The notes beneath the pieces were generated by a model. That model was given only the letters and a program-made list of their open reading frames with translations, was not told where the DNA came from and searched no databases. DNA of 64,000 nt from Candidatus Sabulitectum silens (GTDB lineage Bacteria > Fermentibacterota > Fermentibacteria > Fermentibacterales > JCC-6): NCBI GenBank assembly GCA_001875255.1, contig MJAN01000001.1, positions 62,001 through 126,000 on the forward strand, given 5' to 3'. Numbering within the stretch: the first letter of the stretch is position 1; every line of letters starts with the position of its first letter. Shown piece after piece: positions 44,697 to 55,646 of the stretch. Both the position numbers and the translations under genes were made by a program.

Positions 44697-45605
44697 TTCA
44701 GTTTTCCTCGTGGAGCAGTTTCAGGTAGGACGCGTGCCTGCCGGGGTCTATCTTACCCTCTTTTACAGCCTGGACCACCATGCAGCCCGGTTCGGTCTCA
44801 TGGAGGCAGTTACGGAATCTGCAGGGGGGCAGGTCGTTGAATTCCCTGAAGCAGAATCTCAGTTCATCCGGGGTATGTGGTCCACGGAAAAGGCCCTGAG
44901 GCCAGGTGTGTCCATCAGAAAGGTGTCTTCCCCGAGCCTGAGAAGCCTGGCTGAACCGTGGTGTGCCGCCCCTTGGTGGTCTTCAGGTTGACAGCCCCCA
45001 CCCTGAGATCGAGGTCGGGGTTAACCGCCTTTATCAGCGATGTCTTCCCCGCGGCGGATACGCCGGCCAGAACCACTGTCTTTCCACGGATGAGCCCGCT
45101 GAACTCCTCGAGCCCCTGTGGCTTCACAGTGCTGGTCCTGAGGACGGTGTAGCCTGCGATACCTCTGTAAACGGCCTCCAGCTCATCGGGGTCTGCGGCG
45201 TCCTCCCTGTCGGTGAGGTCGATCTTGTTCAGTACTATTGCAGCGGCCAGCCGGTTCCATTCCGCCGAGGCAAGTGCCCTGTCCAGGAAACCCCGTCTCA
45301 GGGGCGGGCTGGAGATGGATGCCACCACCACAACAAGGTCGATGTTTGCCGCGAGGACCTGCCTTTTCCCCAGGGGGAGGTGCGCTCGAGGCAGGTCTTC
45401 CTGGGGAGGACCTCCTCCACATACCACTCGCCCCGGTCCTTCCGCACCACCACATTGTCGCCGCAGACGGGATTTCCCGTGACCCTGAATACATTGCTGG
45501 ATACACGGGCCCGGGATGTTTCACCCCCTGGGAAGAGAAGGGTTACTCCCCTTCTTCCCGCGGAGGATATCCTTGCGGGGCGGGTTTCTTTACTGGAAAT
45601 AATAC
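44697..45605 (-). CDS. rsgA: Ribosome small-subunit-dependent GTPase (frameshifts)
   Basis: IVLNKIDLTD, LAGVSAAGKTSLIKAV (circularly permuted G4-G1 order), C-terminal CRFRNCLHETEPGC zinc motif. Confidence 0.9.
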
Positions 45606-46860
45606 ACCTCGATGCCGTTCATTGTTTCAAGCCATTCCTGTGTGTGCCCGGGATAATATATGCCCTTTTCCAGAACTACTATTCCACTCACCCCATGAGC
45701 CTCAGGTCTTCCCGGGATGCTCCCTCCCAGGCGGCCCTGTCGGAGGAGACGAATATTCCACGGGGGTCGCTTATGGAGTTGTTGAGGGCTATTCCCGGTA
45801 TCAGCAGTTCGTTGGCGGCGATAACGCCCTCCTCAGGAAGCCGGACTTCCGAGTAGAACTCCCTGACCTCGGCGTATTCCCTGAACTCCGGAAGGGTTGC
45901 CACCCACTGGAAGGAGGGAAAAACAAGGGCCGCGGCCACCACCGCCAGCCGTGTCTTGCCACTGAAGAGCCTCCATATCTCCATGAAAACGAAGGGGGCT
46001 GCCAGAAGGAAGAGCTGGTCGATGTACCTGGGAAGCACCAGGGAGCCCCATGGAAAGGGATACGGTGAGAAGGGCGAAGTTCGCCCCGAAGGGAACCGCC
46101 AGTTTCCAGCGCTTTATACAGCCGTAGAAGACCGCCGCCCCGGGGGCGCCCAGTATGAGAATGGAGCGGAGCCCTGCCCAGGGCAGGAAGGTCAGAGAAT
46201 TCGGGGTGGGATAGTTCATTGCCGCCACGGAGTACCTTACCTCCCGGGATGCCCAGGTGAATGATCCGCAGGCGGTCCTGTGAAAGTAAAGCCAGACAAG
46301 GGCGGAACCTGCCAGGAGAAGCATGAGCTTCCAGTTCCGGTCCTTGACGGCCCTCCATCCTCCGTAGATGAAACCCTCCGGTCTGGACAGGGAGGCGATA
46401 AGGCTCCGGCGATGCCGCCCTTCGCCGTCTGCAGAAGCATCATGGCGCCTATAAAGGGGATTGCCGGGTTTCCCCTGACTGCAAGGAGCACGAAAACCGG
46501 GTTGAAGCCAATGAAGAATGCCGCCGCGGTGCCGGCGCCGTTCCTGCCCCCGGCATACCATGCCGAGACCAGAACGAAGGAGACGCCAAGAAGCACCAGG
46601 AGAGAGTGGTACAGAACACCTCCAGGGGCGCGCAGGATGCCGATGAGGAGTTCCAGGGGCTTCGGAACGGTGTTGGGATAGTAGAGGCGCCAATCGTCGG
46701 TGACGCCGTTCTCCGATATAGTGAGGGAACCCTCCTCAAGGAACTGCAGGGCCCACATGTCATGGGCGTTCCGGTCGGGGTCGGGGAGGTCCCCGGCGGC
46801 AAGAAGGAGCGCCGCGGCCACCGGTATAAGGGCCAGGGGAAGCAGCGTGGCGGATTTCAG
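45590..46860 (-). CDS. Multi-TM membrane protein, possibly a GT-C-type glycosyltransferase (frameshifts)
   Basis: Hydrophobic multi-pass segments; RNAHDMWALQFLEEG near N-terminus. Confidence 0.45.
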
Positions 46861-47174
46861 TTTTCAGGCTCCATGAATCGTATTATGAACTCGTCCTCCC
46901 TGCCCCAGCCGAGGATTTCACGGATCCTTTTCTCCATGTAAAGTGAGTCGTTCTCAAGGAGATGGATCACATTGGTGAGAGAATCGATCTCCCGTGACAG
47001 GGAATCGTTGGCGGCTCTGATCTCCTGGATCTCCCCCTGTATCTCGGTGATGGCCATGAAGCCGTTCCTGTTGTAGATGAGGATCAGCCCCGCTATGAGA
47101 AAGGCCACGGTGACAAGGAGGGTGGTAAGGAGCCTGGTGTTCCTGACCTCCTCCCGCCGCCTCTGCTCGTACAT
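46857..47174 (-). CDS. FtsB/DivIC-like septum formation initiator
   Basis: Short cytoplasmic N-terminus, single TM, coiled coil, ENDSLYMEKRIREILGWGREDE. Confidence 0.75.
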   Translation of the reverse strand: MYEQRRREEVRNTRLLTTLLVTVAFLIAGLILIYNRNGFMAITEIQGEIQEIRAANDSLSREIDSLTNVIHLLENDSLYMEKRIREILGWGREDEFIIRFMEPEN

Positions 47175-47178
47175 GGCT

Positions 47179-48453
47179 TCAGCCCTTCAGAACTGCCATT
47201 CCGGCATATTCAGCTGAACCCTCGAGGGCTTCCTCGATGCGGAGCAGCTGGTTGTATTTTGCGGTGCGGTCGGTTCGGCAGATGGAGCCGGTCTTTATGA
47301 GACCGGTGTTCCTGCCAACGGCGAGGTCCGCTATGAATGTGTCCTCGGTTTCGCCGCTTCTGTGGCTTATCACCGCCGCCATGTTGCTCCTGTGGGCGTC
47401 GTCTATGGCCTGGAGGGTTTCGGAAACGGTTCCGATCTGATTGAGCTTGATCAGAATGGCGTTGGCTGCCTTCAGGGCGATCCCCTTCCTCAGCCTTTCC
47501 ACATTGGTAACGAAAAGGTCATCGCCAACTATGTGGATCCGGGTTCCAAGCTTTTCCGTGATAAGCTGCCATCCCTTCCAGTCATCCTCAGCCAGCCCGT
47601 CCTCTATGCTGATGATCGGGAAACGGTCAACGAGCTTTGCCCAGTAGTCCACCATGGCCTCGGAGGTGAGACCGGAGGGGTCTTCACCGTGCATGAAGTA
47701 TCTGCCGTCTTTGTAGAACTCGCTTGCCGCCGGGTCGAGGGCTATGAAGACATCCCTGCCCGGGCTGTATCCCGCTTCCTTTATTGTATCCACTATGAAC
47801 TCCAGAGCCGCGGAATTGTCAGGGAGGTCCGGGGCAAGGCCGCCCTCGTCGCCAACTGTGGTGGACATTCCGGCTTTGGCCGCCCTTTTCTTCAGTGTCT
47901 GGAATATTTCCGCCCCGGCCTGGAGGGCCCTGGAAAATGTTCCGAAGCCAGCGGGTACCACCATGAATTCCTGAAGGTCGATGGGGTTTGAAGCGTGCTG
48001 CCCGCCGTTGATGATGTTCATCATGGGAACGGGAAGGACCCTGGCCGCCGGGCCGCCGAGGTAGCTGTAAAGGGGAAGGGCAAGGCTGTCCGCCGCGGCC
48101 CTGGCGCAGGCCATGGAACCGCAAGGATGCGTTGGCCCAAGTCTGCCCTTGTTCGGCGTGCCGTCGAGTTCCCTCATCAAACCGTCGATCTCTATCTGGC
48201 AGAGGGCCTCCCTGCCAAGGAGTTCAGCGGCGATCTCCCCGTGGATATTGCTTACTGCGGAGAGGACCGATTTGCCCATGAAGCCGCTTCCCCCGTCCCG
48301 GAGTTCAACGGCTTCGTGCTCCCCGGTGGAGGCTCCGCTGGGTACCGCTGCCCTGCCGAAACTGCCGTCTTCAAGGTGAACATCCGCCTCCACGGTGGGA
48401 TTTCCCCTGGAATCGATGATCTGTCGTGCGCGTATATCTATTATTTCAGGCAT
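47179..48453 (-). CDS. eno: Enolase
   Basis: [60 protein letters not shown]. Confidence 0.98.
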   Translation of the reverse strand: MPEIIDIRARQIIDSRGNPTVEADVHLEDGSFGRAAVPSGASTGEHEAVELRDGGSGFMGKSVLSAVSNIHGEIAAELLGREALCQIEIDGLMRELDGTPNKGRLGPTHPCGSMACARAAADSLALPLYSYLGGPAARVLPVPMMNIINGGQHASNPIDLQEFMVVPAGFGTFSRALQAGAEIFQTLKKRAAKAGMSTTVGDEGGLAPDLPDNSAALEFIVDTIKEAGYSPGRDVFIALDPAASEFYKDGRYFMHGEDPSGLTSEAMVDYWAKLVDRFPIISIEDGLAEDDWKGWQLITEKLGTRIHIVGDDLFVTNVERLRKGIALKAANAILIKLNQIGTVSETLQAIDDAHRSNMAAVISHRSGETEDTFIADLAVGRNTGLIKTGSICRTDRTAKYNQLLRIEEALEGSAEYAGMAVLKG

Positions 48454-48506
48454 ATTCCTTCTCCTTGCGTTGAATTCTGACCGCCGGGAATATAGTGTAT
48501 GCGGTT

Positions 48507-50531
48507 TCAGCTATGAATGACCGGCTGGTCTTCCGACTGTTCCGACCCATAGGCCCTCAGTATGTCGAGGTGGGGTCTGGCGGCTATTATCTCGCTGAAC
48601 ACCCGGGCAAGGTTGGGGTCGAACTGGGTGCCGGAGTTGCTTGTAAGCTGTTCCAGGGCGTACTCTTCCCCGGGTGATGCCCTGTAGACCCGGTTGCTTG
48701 TCATGGCATCGAAGGAGTCGGCAACTGTTAGGATCCTGGCTGCCATAGGGATGTTCCTGGCGGTGATGCCGTCGGGATAGCCCTTGCCGTCGTACCTTTC
48801 ATGGTGGTGGCGTATTGCAGGGAGCAGGTTCTTGAAGGCCTTGATGGGTTTCAGTATGCTGCAGCCCTTCACCGGATGGGTCATGATTATCTCGTACTCT
48901 TCACCGGTAAGCCTTCCCGGTTTGTTCAGGATGCCCTCGGGGATGCCGATCTTGCCTATGTCGTGGAGGAGGGCGGCGTTCCAGAGGTCGTTCCTTTCGT
49001 CGCCGGATATTCCCAGCCTGTCCGCAAGGGCAAGGGTGTAGGCTGTTACGTTCCGTGAGTGGAAGTGGGTGTACTTGTCCTTTGCGTCCACCGTCTGTGC
49101 CAGTGCGGTGATGGTTTCCAGGTAGTTGCTCTGGTTCTCCCGGTGCTGAAGGGAATTGCACATGGCCGATGTGGCGTGCCGAAGCAGTATGGGTATGAAA
49201 CGGCTTGAGGGCAGAAGATGGGTCCTGCCCTGCCAGGAGCCCATGATCATCCATCCCTGGATCTTGCCGTAGTCGTCGAGGTTGGTCACGGTGAACTCCG
49301 GGGGGTTTTCGTAGGTCTTTATCTTCTCACCCACGAAGGTTTCCGACCTTATGCCCATCATGAGCTCACCGGTAAGCTTCTTGCCCAGGCTCTTTACCAG
49401 CTGCTTTTCAATGGAGGCGAAAACCCGCTCTCCGGGAATGGCCTGGTTGCTGAGTACGTAGTGGAAGGGGCTGCCGTTTTCCAGGGATATGAAAAGGCCT
49501 ATCACGTCGAAGGGTATGAAGTCCCGCAGGCCCCTGGCGATGGTGGATACCGATGATGACACCTCAAGGGAAGATGAGAAGCCGCTGGTGACGAGGTTGA
49601 TCTTCTCAAGCTCTTTGTTGTTGAAAAGCAGTTCCTCGGTCATGCGGAGGTTCTGGAGCTGATTGCCCAACTGGGCGGCGTACAGGGCAAGAAGTTTCAG
49701 GTCTCTTGTCTTGAAACGGTCCCTTTTACCGGAACGGCCGGCAAGGATCACCCCCAGGTTCTCCTCGTCGGTGGGAATAACCGTTCCCATGAAGGATGCG
49801 CTGGTGCCGGACATGTCGGTATTGGAGGCATCAGTGGGGTCGAGAAGGACCTCGCCACCGGACTGCATGGTCCTGCTGGCAAGGAAGTACCAGGTGACCT
49901 CGTCGGCAAAATCTCCCTTGCCCTTGTCAACCGCCTTTTCAAGCATCGTGCCGGTTCTTTCATTTCTCAGGTAGATCCTGAGGGAATCGGCCCCGAAGCT
50001 TTCTGCGGTCTTTGCCCCGAAACGGTCGAGGGACTTCTTTCTGGTTTCCTTGGTTATTCTGTTATTGACGGTGAGTTCATGCAGTATGCGAAGCTCGGTG
50101 TAAGTGATCTCCGAAAAGTTTGTTCTCTGCTCGTTCTCGGCCCTCTGAACCGCTTCGATAATCTCCGAATCGGAGAAGGGTTTTGTTATGAAATCGTAGG
50201 CGCCCTGCCGTATCGCCTCCTTGGCAAGGTCCACCGAGGCATGGCCGGTGAAGAGGATAACGAAGGTGTCGGGGTTCATGTCCTTTATGGAAGCCATGAG
50301 TTCCAGACCGTTGGTGTCCGGCAGCAGTATGTCGCAGAGTACTATGGGATAGGTTTTTGCCGAGAGGTAAACGGATACGTCTTTTCCTGATTTGGCCGAA
50401 TCGGCAATGTAGCCGTTCTTCTTCAGTGTTTCAGTTACGATCTCGCAGACAACGGGGTCGTCATCGATCACAAGTATCCTGGGATGACTTGTTTCCAAAC
50501 TAGTTTCCTTCCCGACCCCCGTTGATACCAA
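48507..50531 (-). CDS. Response regulator with HD-GYP cyclic-di-GMP phosphodiesterase domain
   Basis: Receiver VIDDDPVVC...[13 protein letters not shown]-type; [26 protein letters not shown]. Confidence 0.92.
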   Translation of the reverse strand: MVSTGVGKETSLETSHPRILVIDDDPVVCEIVTETLKKNGYIADSAKSGKDVSVYLSAKTYPIVLCDILLPDTNGLELMASIKDMNPDTFVILFTGHASVDLAKEAIRQGAYDFITKPFSDSEIIEAVQRAENEQRTNFSEITYTELRILHELTVNNRITKETRKKSLDRFGAKTAESFGADSLRIYLRNERTGTMLEKAVDKGKGDFADEVTWYFLASRTMQSGGEVLLDPTDASNTDMSGTSASFMGTVIPTDEENLGVILAGRSGKRDRFKTRDLKLLALYAAQLGNQLQNLRMTEELLFNNKELEKINLVTSGFSSSLEVSSSVSTIARGLRDFIPFDVIGLFISLENGSPFHYVLSNQAIPGERVFASIEKQLVKSLGKKLTGELMMGIRSETFVGEKIKTYENPPEFTVTNLDDYGKIQGWMIMGSWQGRTHLLPSSRFIPILLRHATSAMCNSLQHRENQSNYLETITALAQTVDAKDKYTHFHSRNVTAYTLALADRLGISGDERNDLWNAALLHDIGKIGIPEGILNKPGRLTGEEYEIIMTHPVKGCSILKPIKAFKNLLPAIRHHHERYDGKGYPDGITARNIPMAARILTVADSFDAMTSNRVYRASPGEEYALEQLTSNSGTQFDPNLARVFSEIIAARPHLDILRAYGSEQSEDQPVIHS

Positions 50532-51852
50532 GTTTTTTCATTCTCGCCAGAAGAGTGGTCCGCTTTAACCCCAGCTTCTTTGCCGCAGCGGTTTTTACAC
50601 CATTGCAGGCATCCAGCGTTTTTTGAATATAGTGCCGCTCAACCGAGTCAACAATCGCATCGAGACTGAAACCCGGGTCCTCCGGAGAGTCTTCGGTGCC
50701 GCAGCCGCAGCGTACCCAGGCGGGGAGGTGTTCATCCCGAATGGTTCCCTTGCCGGCCAGTACAACCGCCCTCTCCATGACATTCTCAAGCTCCCGGACA
50801 TTCCCCGGCCAGTGATATGTTAAAAGCGAAGTAACAGCGGCATCGGAAAGCGTATTACCTTCGAAGGGCCCCTTCATCCTTCTGAGGAAATGCTCCGCAA
50901 GGGGAATGATGTCGGCATCCCGTTGCCTCAGGGGCGGGATCCGGATCTCAAAAACATTTAGCCTGTAGTAGAGATCCCTCCTGAAGCGGCCGCTTTCAAC
51001 ATCTTTCCCTATGTCGCTGTTCGTGGCTGAGATCAGCCTGGTGTTCACCGGAACCGGAGTGGTGGAACCCACCGGGGTCACCTCCCTCTCCTGAAGGGCT
51101 CGGAGGAGCTTGACCTGCATGGGCTGGCCCATGGTTCCAATCTCGTCCAGGAACAGTGTTCCGTTCTCCGCCGCCTGGAAATGTCCTATGGTGGTGGTGT
51201 GGGCACCGGTATAGGAGCCCTTGGCATGGCCGAAGAGCTCGCTTTCAAGGAGCCCCTCGGGAATACCTCCGGAGTTCACCGAGATGAAGGGTCCGGCGGA
51301 ACGTCCGCTCATTCTGTGGAGGGCCCTGGCTATCATTTCCTTGCCGGTTCCGCTTTCTCCGGTGAGAAGCACGGTGCTGTCGGTGGTGCTCACCTTTTCC
51401 GCCAGATCCATCACCATCTGCATGGACTGGCTTTCGATGATAAGGGACTTCCCTGAGGAATGCCGGCGTATCCTCTGCTTCCTAATGACGGAATCCACCG
51501 ACTCCAGGAGACGGGCCGCGGTGAAGGGTTTGGGGATGTAGTCCATGGCGCCGAGGTCCATGGCCTCCCTGATGCCGTCGATGGAGGCGAAACCGGTAAT
51601 GGCGATGGCTGCCATGTAGGGATGCTTTTCCCGTGCGATGCGGACGATGTCGATCCCCGATCCGTCGGGCAGCCTTATGTCGGTGATCAGAAGGTGATAT
51701 TCACTTCCCCGCATTCTGGACAGGGCCTGTCTGCTGCTGGTTGCCGTGTGACAGGTGAATCCGTTTGCGGAAAGGACCTCGGTTACGAAACCGAGGATTT
51801 CCGGCTCATCGTCCACAACGAGAACCCTGTATCCCCTCCTTGAAGCATCCAT
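50500..51852 (-). CDS. NtrC-family sigma54-dependent response regulator
   Basis: VVDDEPEILGF receiver; GESGTGKEMIARALH; GSYTGAHTTTIGHFQAAENGTLFLDEIG; Fis-type HTH. Confidence 0.95.
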   Translation of the reverse strand: MDASRRGYRVLVVDDEPEILGFVTEVLSANGFTCHTATSSRQALSRMRGSEYHLLITDIRLPDGSGIDIVRIAREKHPYMAAIAITGFASIDGIREAMDLGAMDYIPKPFTAARLLESVDSVIRKQRIRRHSSGKSLIIESQSMQMVMDLAEKVSTTDSTVLLTGESGTGKEMIARALHRMSGRSAGPFISVNSGGIPEGLLESELFGHAKGSYTGAHTTTIGHFQAAENGTLFLDEIGTMGQPMQVKLLRALQEREVTPVGSTTPVPVNTRLISATNSDIGKDVESGRFRRDLYYRLNVFEIRIPPLRQRDADIIPLAEHFLRRMKGPFEGNTLSDAAVTSLLTYHWPGNVRELENVMERAVVLAGKGTIRDEHLPAWVRCGCGTEDSPEDPGFSLDAIVDSVERHYIQKTLDACNGVKTAAAKKLGLKRTTLLARMKKLGINGGREGN

Positions 51853-51906
51853 GCGTATAGTATTACGATTAATGTATGCTGCGTCAATTACCTGACAGGG
51901 GGCCGG

Positions 51907-53013
51907 ATGGATCGTTGGCAATATTTTGTCACCATTCTTTTGATTTTGGGTTGCTCAAGGGAGCCTGTTCCGGAGGACAGCTATTTTATAACCATAGATG
52001 ACTATAACCGCCTGTCCGTGGACACTGTGCAGAGCGAGCCTGTTCCACCTGCGGATACCCTTCTGGTGGTTCTTCCTGACACAGTTGCCCTGGATTCATT
52101 GCCTGCAGACACCCTCCTGACCGATTCCCTGGTGATCCTTCCGGACAGCCTTCCCCCGGACTCCCTGCAGGTGGATACCCTTGAGGCTATGCCGGACACT
52201 CTGCAGTTGGAGTCGCCCGTGGAGGGCTGGAATGTTGCCAGGCTGGAAATACGGGGCTCTCTTTACGGGACCCTTGCGGCAGTTACCGATGCCGACCCGG
52301 ACATACTGGGGGCACACTGCGTGAGATACCTCGTATGGGAAATGAATCCCTGGAACGGATTCATAGGGGGAGACTCCCTGATCATTCTCTATGACCCCGT
52401 GGGCTCCGAAAGGGAGAACATGGTAATGGCCTTTGAATACATTCCCGTGGCGGGTTCCTCCAACCATGGTTTTTCCGGTTTCGTCTATAAGAGGACCGGT
52501 GACAACTGGCCATCGGTGTGGAAGCCCGACGGCACCGAACTGGTGAAGCTGATGGACAGGCTTCCAGTTAGGACCTTCGAGGAGATAACCAGTGTTTATG
52601 GCGAACCCAGGGGAACTCATACCCATGCGGGAATTGACTTCAAGGCCCCTGAAGGGACTCCGGTGTATACAGTTACCGGAGGCACCGTTGAAAGAACCAA
52701 CTGGAACACCGTATACAACGGGAACTGCGTTGAGATAAAGTTCGGCGGTTATTCCGAGCTTTCCCTTCACCTGAATAGCATTGACAGCTCCATCAGACCC
52801 GGGGTCCATGTGGAACCCGGAGCGCGGATCGGAACCGTGGGCAACACGGGGATATCAACCGCACCCCATCTTCACTATCAGATCAACGATCCTGAGGGAT
52901 ACTCCATAGATCCCTATCTGTACTTCAGCAGTCACCGAAGGACCCTGACCGAAGGGGACATGACATCCTTCAGAGGCCATGTGGACGCCTGCAGAGAACG
53001 GATGGGCGAGTAA
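51907..53013 (+). CDS. M23-family peptidase lipoprotein with D-[ST]-L-P-rich linker
   Basis: LILGCSRE lipobox; HAGIDFKAPEGTPV...LSLHLNS...APHLHYQI (intact M23 motifs). Confidence 0.88.
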   Translation: MDRWQYFVTILLILGCSREPVPEDSYFITIDDYNRLSVDTVQSEPVPPADTLLVVLPDTVALDSLPADTLLTDSLVILPDSLPPDSLQVDTLEAMPDTLQLESPVEGWNVARLEIRGSLYGTLAAVTDADPDILGAHCVRYLVWEMNPWNGFIGGDSLIILYDPVGSERENMVMAFEYIPVAGSSNHGFSGFVYKRTGDNWPSVWKPDGTELVKLMDRLPVRTFEEITSVYGEPRGTHTHAGIDFKAPEGTPVYTVTGGTVERTNWNTVYNGNCVEIKFGGYSELSLHLNSIDSSIRPGVHVEPGARIGTVGNTGISTAPHLHYQINDPEGYSIDPYLYFSSHRRTLTEGDMTSFRGHVDACRERMGE

Positions 53014-53934
53014 TGGCCAGATTCACCGTTCTGACACTGAACTGGAACGGACTTGAAGTTCTTCCGGCGATGGTGGAGTCCCTGGCAGGGCCGGTTGAGG
53101 AGCTCGGCGGTGAACTGGTGGTTTTCGACAACGGGTCCTCCGATGGCTCCCAGGATCTCGTAGAGAAGCAATGGGGCGACAGAAGCTGGTTCCGCCTTGT
53201 GAGGTCCGGGAAGAACCTGGGTTTTGCCGGAGGGGCTTCCAGGGCCATTGATGACATAGACTCTGAGATCATAGTACTGGCCAATTCAGACACGTTTTTC
53301 CTCCCCGGCAGCCTGGAGGAACTCCTCAGCGCTGCGGAGGAAGGGGGCCCTTTCGGCGTGATGGGCCCAAGACTTCTCTGGCCCGATGGAACGCTGCAGA
53401 GGTCCATGAGGGATTTCCCCTTCCCGGGTGCTTATCAGGGAACATCTGCCGGTTCTCAGAAGGGGTTCGGCGGTGAACGACCCGCATACAGAAAAAAAGA
53501 ATGTGGACTGGCTTGTGGGAGCGGTGATGGTATTTCGGCGGGACGTTTTCCTTGAAAGCGGAGGATTCGACAGGGACTTCTTCTTTTACCACGAGGAAAC
53601 GGAGCTTCAGTACAGGCTGACCAGATTGGGCTATCCATCGATCTTCATACCCGCCGCTGAGGTTATACATGTGGAGGGGGCCTCAGCCAGGAAAAAGTTT
53701 GGTAAAACCACCTATACGAGGTATATTCAGGCGAAGATCAAGTTTTTGCGAAAGCATGGTTACAAAGGCTCCATAGCCCTTTTCAGGGCTTTTATGGGGG
53801 TGCTGCAGGGGTGCAGGCTCATCTTGGGTTTCATCATCCCGGGCCTGGCGAAGCGGGACATACGCTTTACATTCTATTACTGCAGGAAGGCGCTCGCTGA
53901 GGTTTTCCGGCGTAACGGACAGGATAACAGATGA
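53013..53934 (+). CDS. Glycosyltransferase family 2, rhamnosyltransferase-like (frameshift ~53430)
   Basis: FTVLTLNWNGLEVLPAMVESL, NLGFAGGASRAI, GAVMVFRRDVFLESGGFDRDFFFYHEETELQYRL. Confidence 0.88.
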
Positions 53935-55646
53935 CAGCAATTCTCGGATTGAACTGCTACAAGCACGATGCATCGGCTGCGCTCTTCATCGACGGAGTTC
54001 TTGTGGGGGCTTCGGAAGAGGAAAGATTCACAAGAAGGAAGCACGATGCGGAATATCCGGAAAAGGCTATTGGTTTCCTCCTTCGGGAGGCAGGGCTCAA
54101 GCCCTCTGATATTGACCACGTCGCCTTCTACATGGTTCCGGGAAAAATTCGCAGGGAATCCTTCAGGGCTTACCGTGGCTATATGTTCAAGCCCGGTGCG
54201 GTCAGATTCCTTCTGGGGCAGCTGCAGGGTTCCGCCAGAATGTCTTCGATCCCGGCGAAAATGCGGGGGCACCTCGGAGAGGGGTTCAAACCGAAGTTTC
54301 ATTTCATAGACCACCATGAAGCCCATGCCTGGTCAGCCTGGCTCGGTGCCGGGTGCAGGGACGCCGCTGTCCTTACAATGGATGGCGCCGGCGAAATGCA
54401 TTCCAGCCTTCTTGGTTCCATTTCCAGCCATGGCCTGGTGGAATATGCCAGAACCCACCTGCCCGCTTCACCGGGGCTCTTCTACTCCGCTGTTACATCC
54501 TTTCTCGGTTTCACCCCGGACAACGACGAATACAAGGTAATGGGTCTTTCCAGCTACGGAAAACCGGAATATCTCGATCTGTTCAGAAGGATAATCCGGG
54601 GAGAGAGTGGCCGGTTCGTTATCGATCACCGGTTGCTTGATGTTACCCGTGGAGTTCATCATTCGAATTTCAGCGGTGAGGTAATAGATATCATCGGTAA
54701 ACCAAGGGATCCCGCGCAGGGGGAGCCGAACACCAGGCACGAGAACATAGCCGCAAGTGCCCAGAGGGCCCTGGAGGAGGCCGGGATGGCCGTTGTGAAG
54801 TACCTCAGGGCAAAAGCGAAGGAAGACCTTCTGGTGGTTTCCGGTGGAGTGGCATTGAATTGTGTGATGAACGGGCTTTTCGAGCGGGAGAGCGGCTTTT
54901 CCGAGGTCATTCCCTTCCCGGCTCCCAATGACGCAGGAACATCAGTGGGTGCCGCGGCGGCGGTTCACCGGATCGTTGCTCCCGACACGCCGCTGAAGCC
55001 TGTGGAGACAATGTATCTGGGGCCCGGCTATTCCAGGACCGATATAGATGAAGATCTTCGAATGGCTAAGCTTTATCCGGAAAAACCCGGGAAACTGGCC
55101 CAAAGGGTTGCTTCTCTTTTAGCCGAAGGGAAGGTGGTTGCCCTTTTCCAGGGCAGAATGGAGTTTGGCCCCAGGGCCCTTGGCAACCGTTCCATACTGG
55201 CCGATCCCCGGAGGCCGGAAATGAAGGATATCGTGAACAGCGTAGTCAAGCACCGCGAGGGTTTCAGACCCTTCGCTCCGGCATGCCTTGAAGAGGAAGC
55301 GGGCAGATATTTCCTGGGCTGCGGCAGTTCACCCCACATGATAAAGACATATCCCGTGGTGGAAGGAATGGCTGAAGTGATCCCGGCGGTGACCCATGTG
55401 GACAATACCGCAAGGGTACAGACGGTTTCCCGGGAAGATAACCCTTTTTATTATGATGTTATTCGAGCTTTCTTTGATATTACCGGGGTTGCTGTTATAC
55501 TGAACACGTCGTTCAACATAAGGGGTGAGCCCATTGTGAACACTCCGGTCGATGCGGTAAGGTGTTTCTACGGAACGGGAATCGACGCCCTCGCAATGCC
55601 CCCATATCTGTTCATGAAGGAGAGCTCACCGGAAGAAAAGGACTGA
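53931..55646 (+). CDS. NodU/CmcH-family carbamoyltransferase
   Basis: GLNCYKHDASAALFIDGVLVGASEEERFTRRKHD; DHHEAHAWSAWL; VSGGVALNCVMNG; MEFGPRALGNRSILADPR. Confidence 0.95.
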   Translation: MTAILGLNCYKHDASAALFIDGVLVGASEEERFTRRKHDAEYPEKAIGFLLREAGLKPSDIDHVAFYMVPGKIRRESFRAYRGYMFKPGAVRFLLGQLQGSARMSSIPAKMRGHLGEGFKPKFHFIDHHEAHAWSAWLGAGCRDAAVLTMDGAGEMHSSLLGSISSHGLVEYARTHLPASPGLFYSAVTSFLGFTPDNDEYKVMGLSSYGKPEYLDLFRRIIRGESGRFVIDHRLLDVTRGVHHSNFSGEVIDIIGKPRDPAQGEPNTRHENIAASAQRALEEAGMAVVKYLRAKAKEDLLVVSGGVALNCVMNGLFERESGFSEVIPFPAPNDAGTSVGAAAAVHRIVAPDTPLKPVETMYLGPGYSRTDIDEDLRMAKLYPEKPGKLAQRVASLLAEGKVVALFQGRMEFGPRALGNRSILADPRRPEMKDIVNSVVKHREGFRPFAPACLEEEAGRYFLGCGSSPHMIKTYPVVEGMAEVIPAVTHVDNTARVQTVSREDNPFYYDVIRAFFDITGVAVILNTSFNIRGEPIVNTPVDAVRCFYGTGIDALAMPPYLFMKESSPEEKD

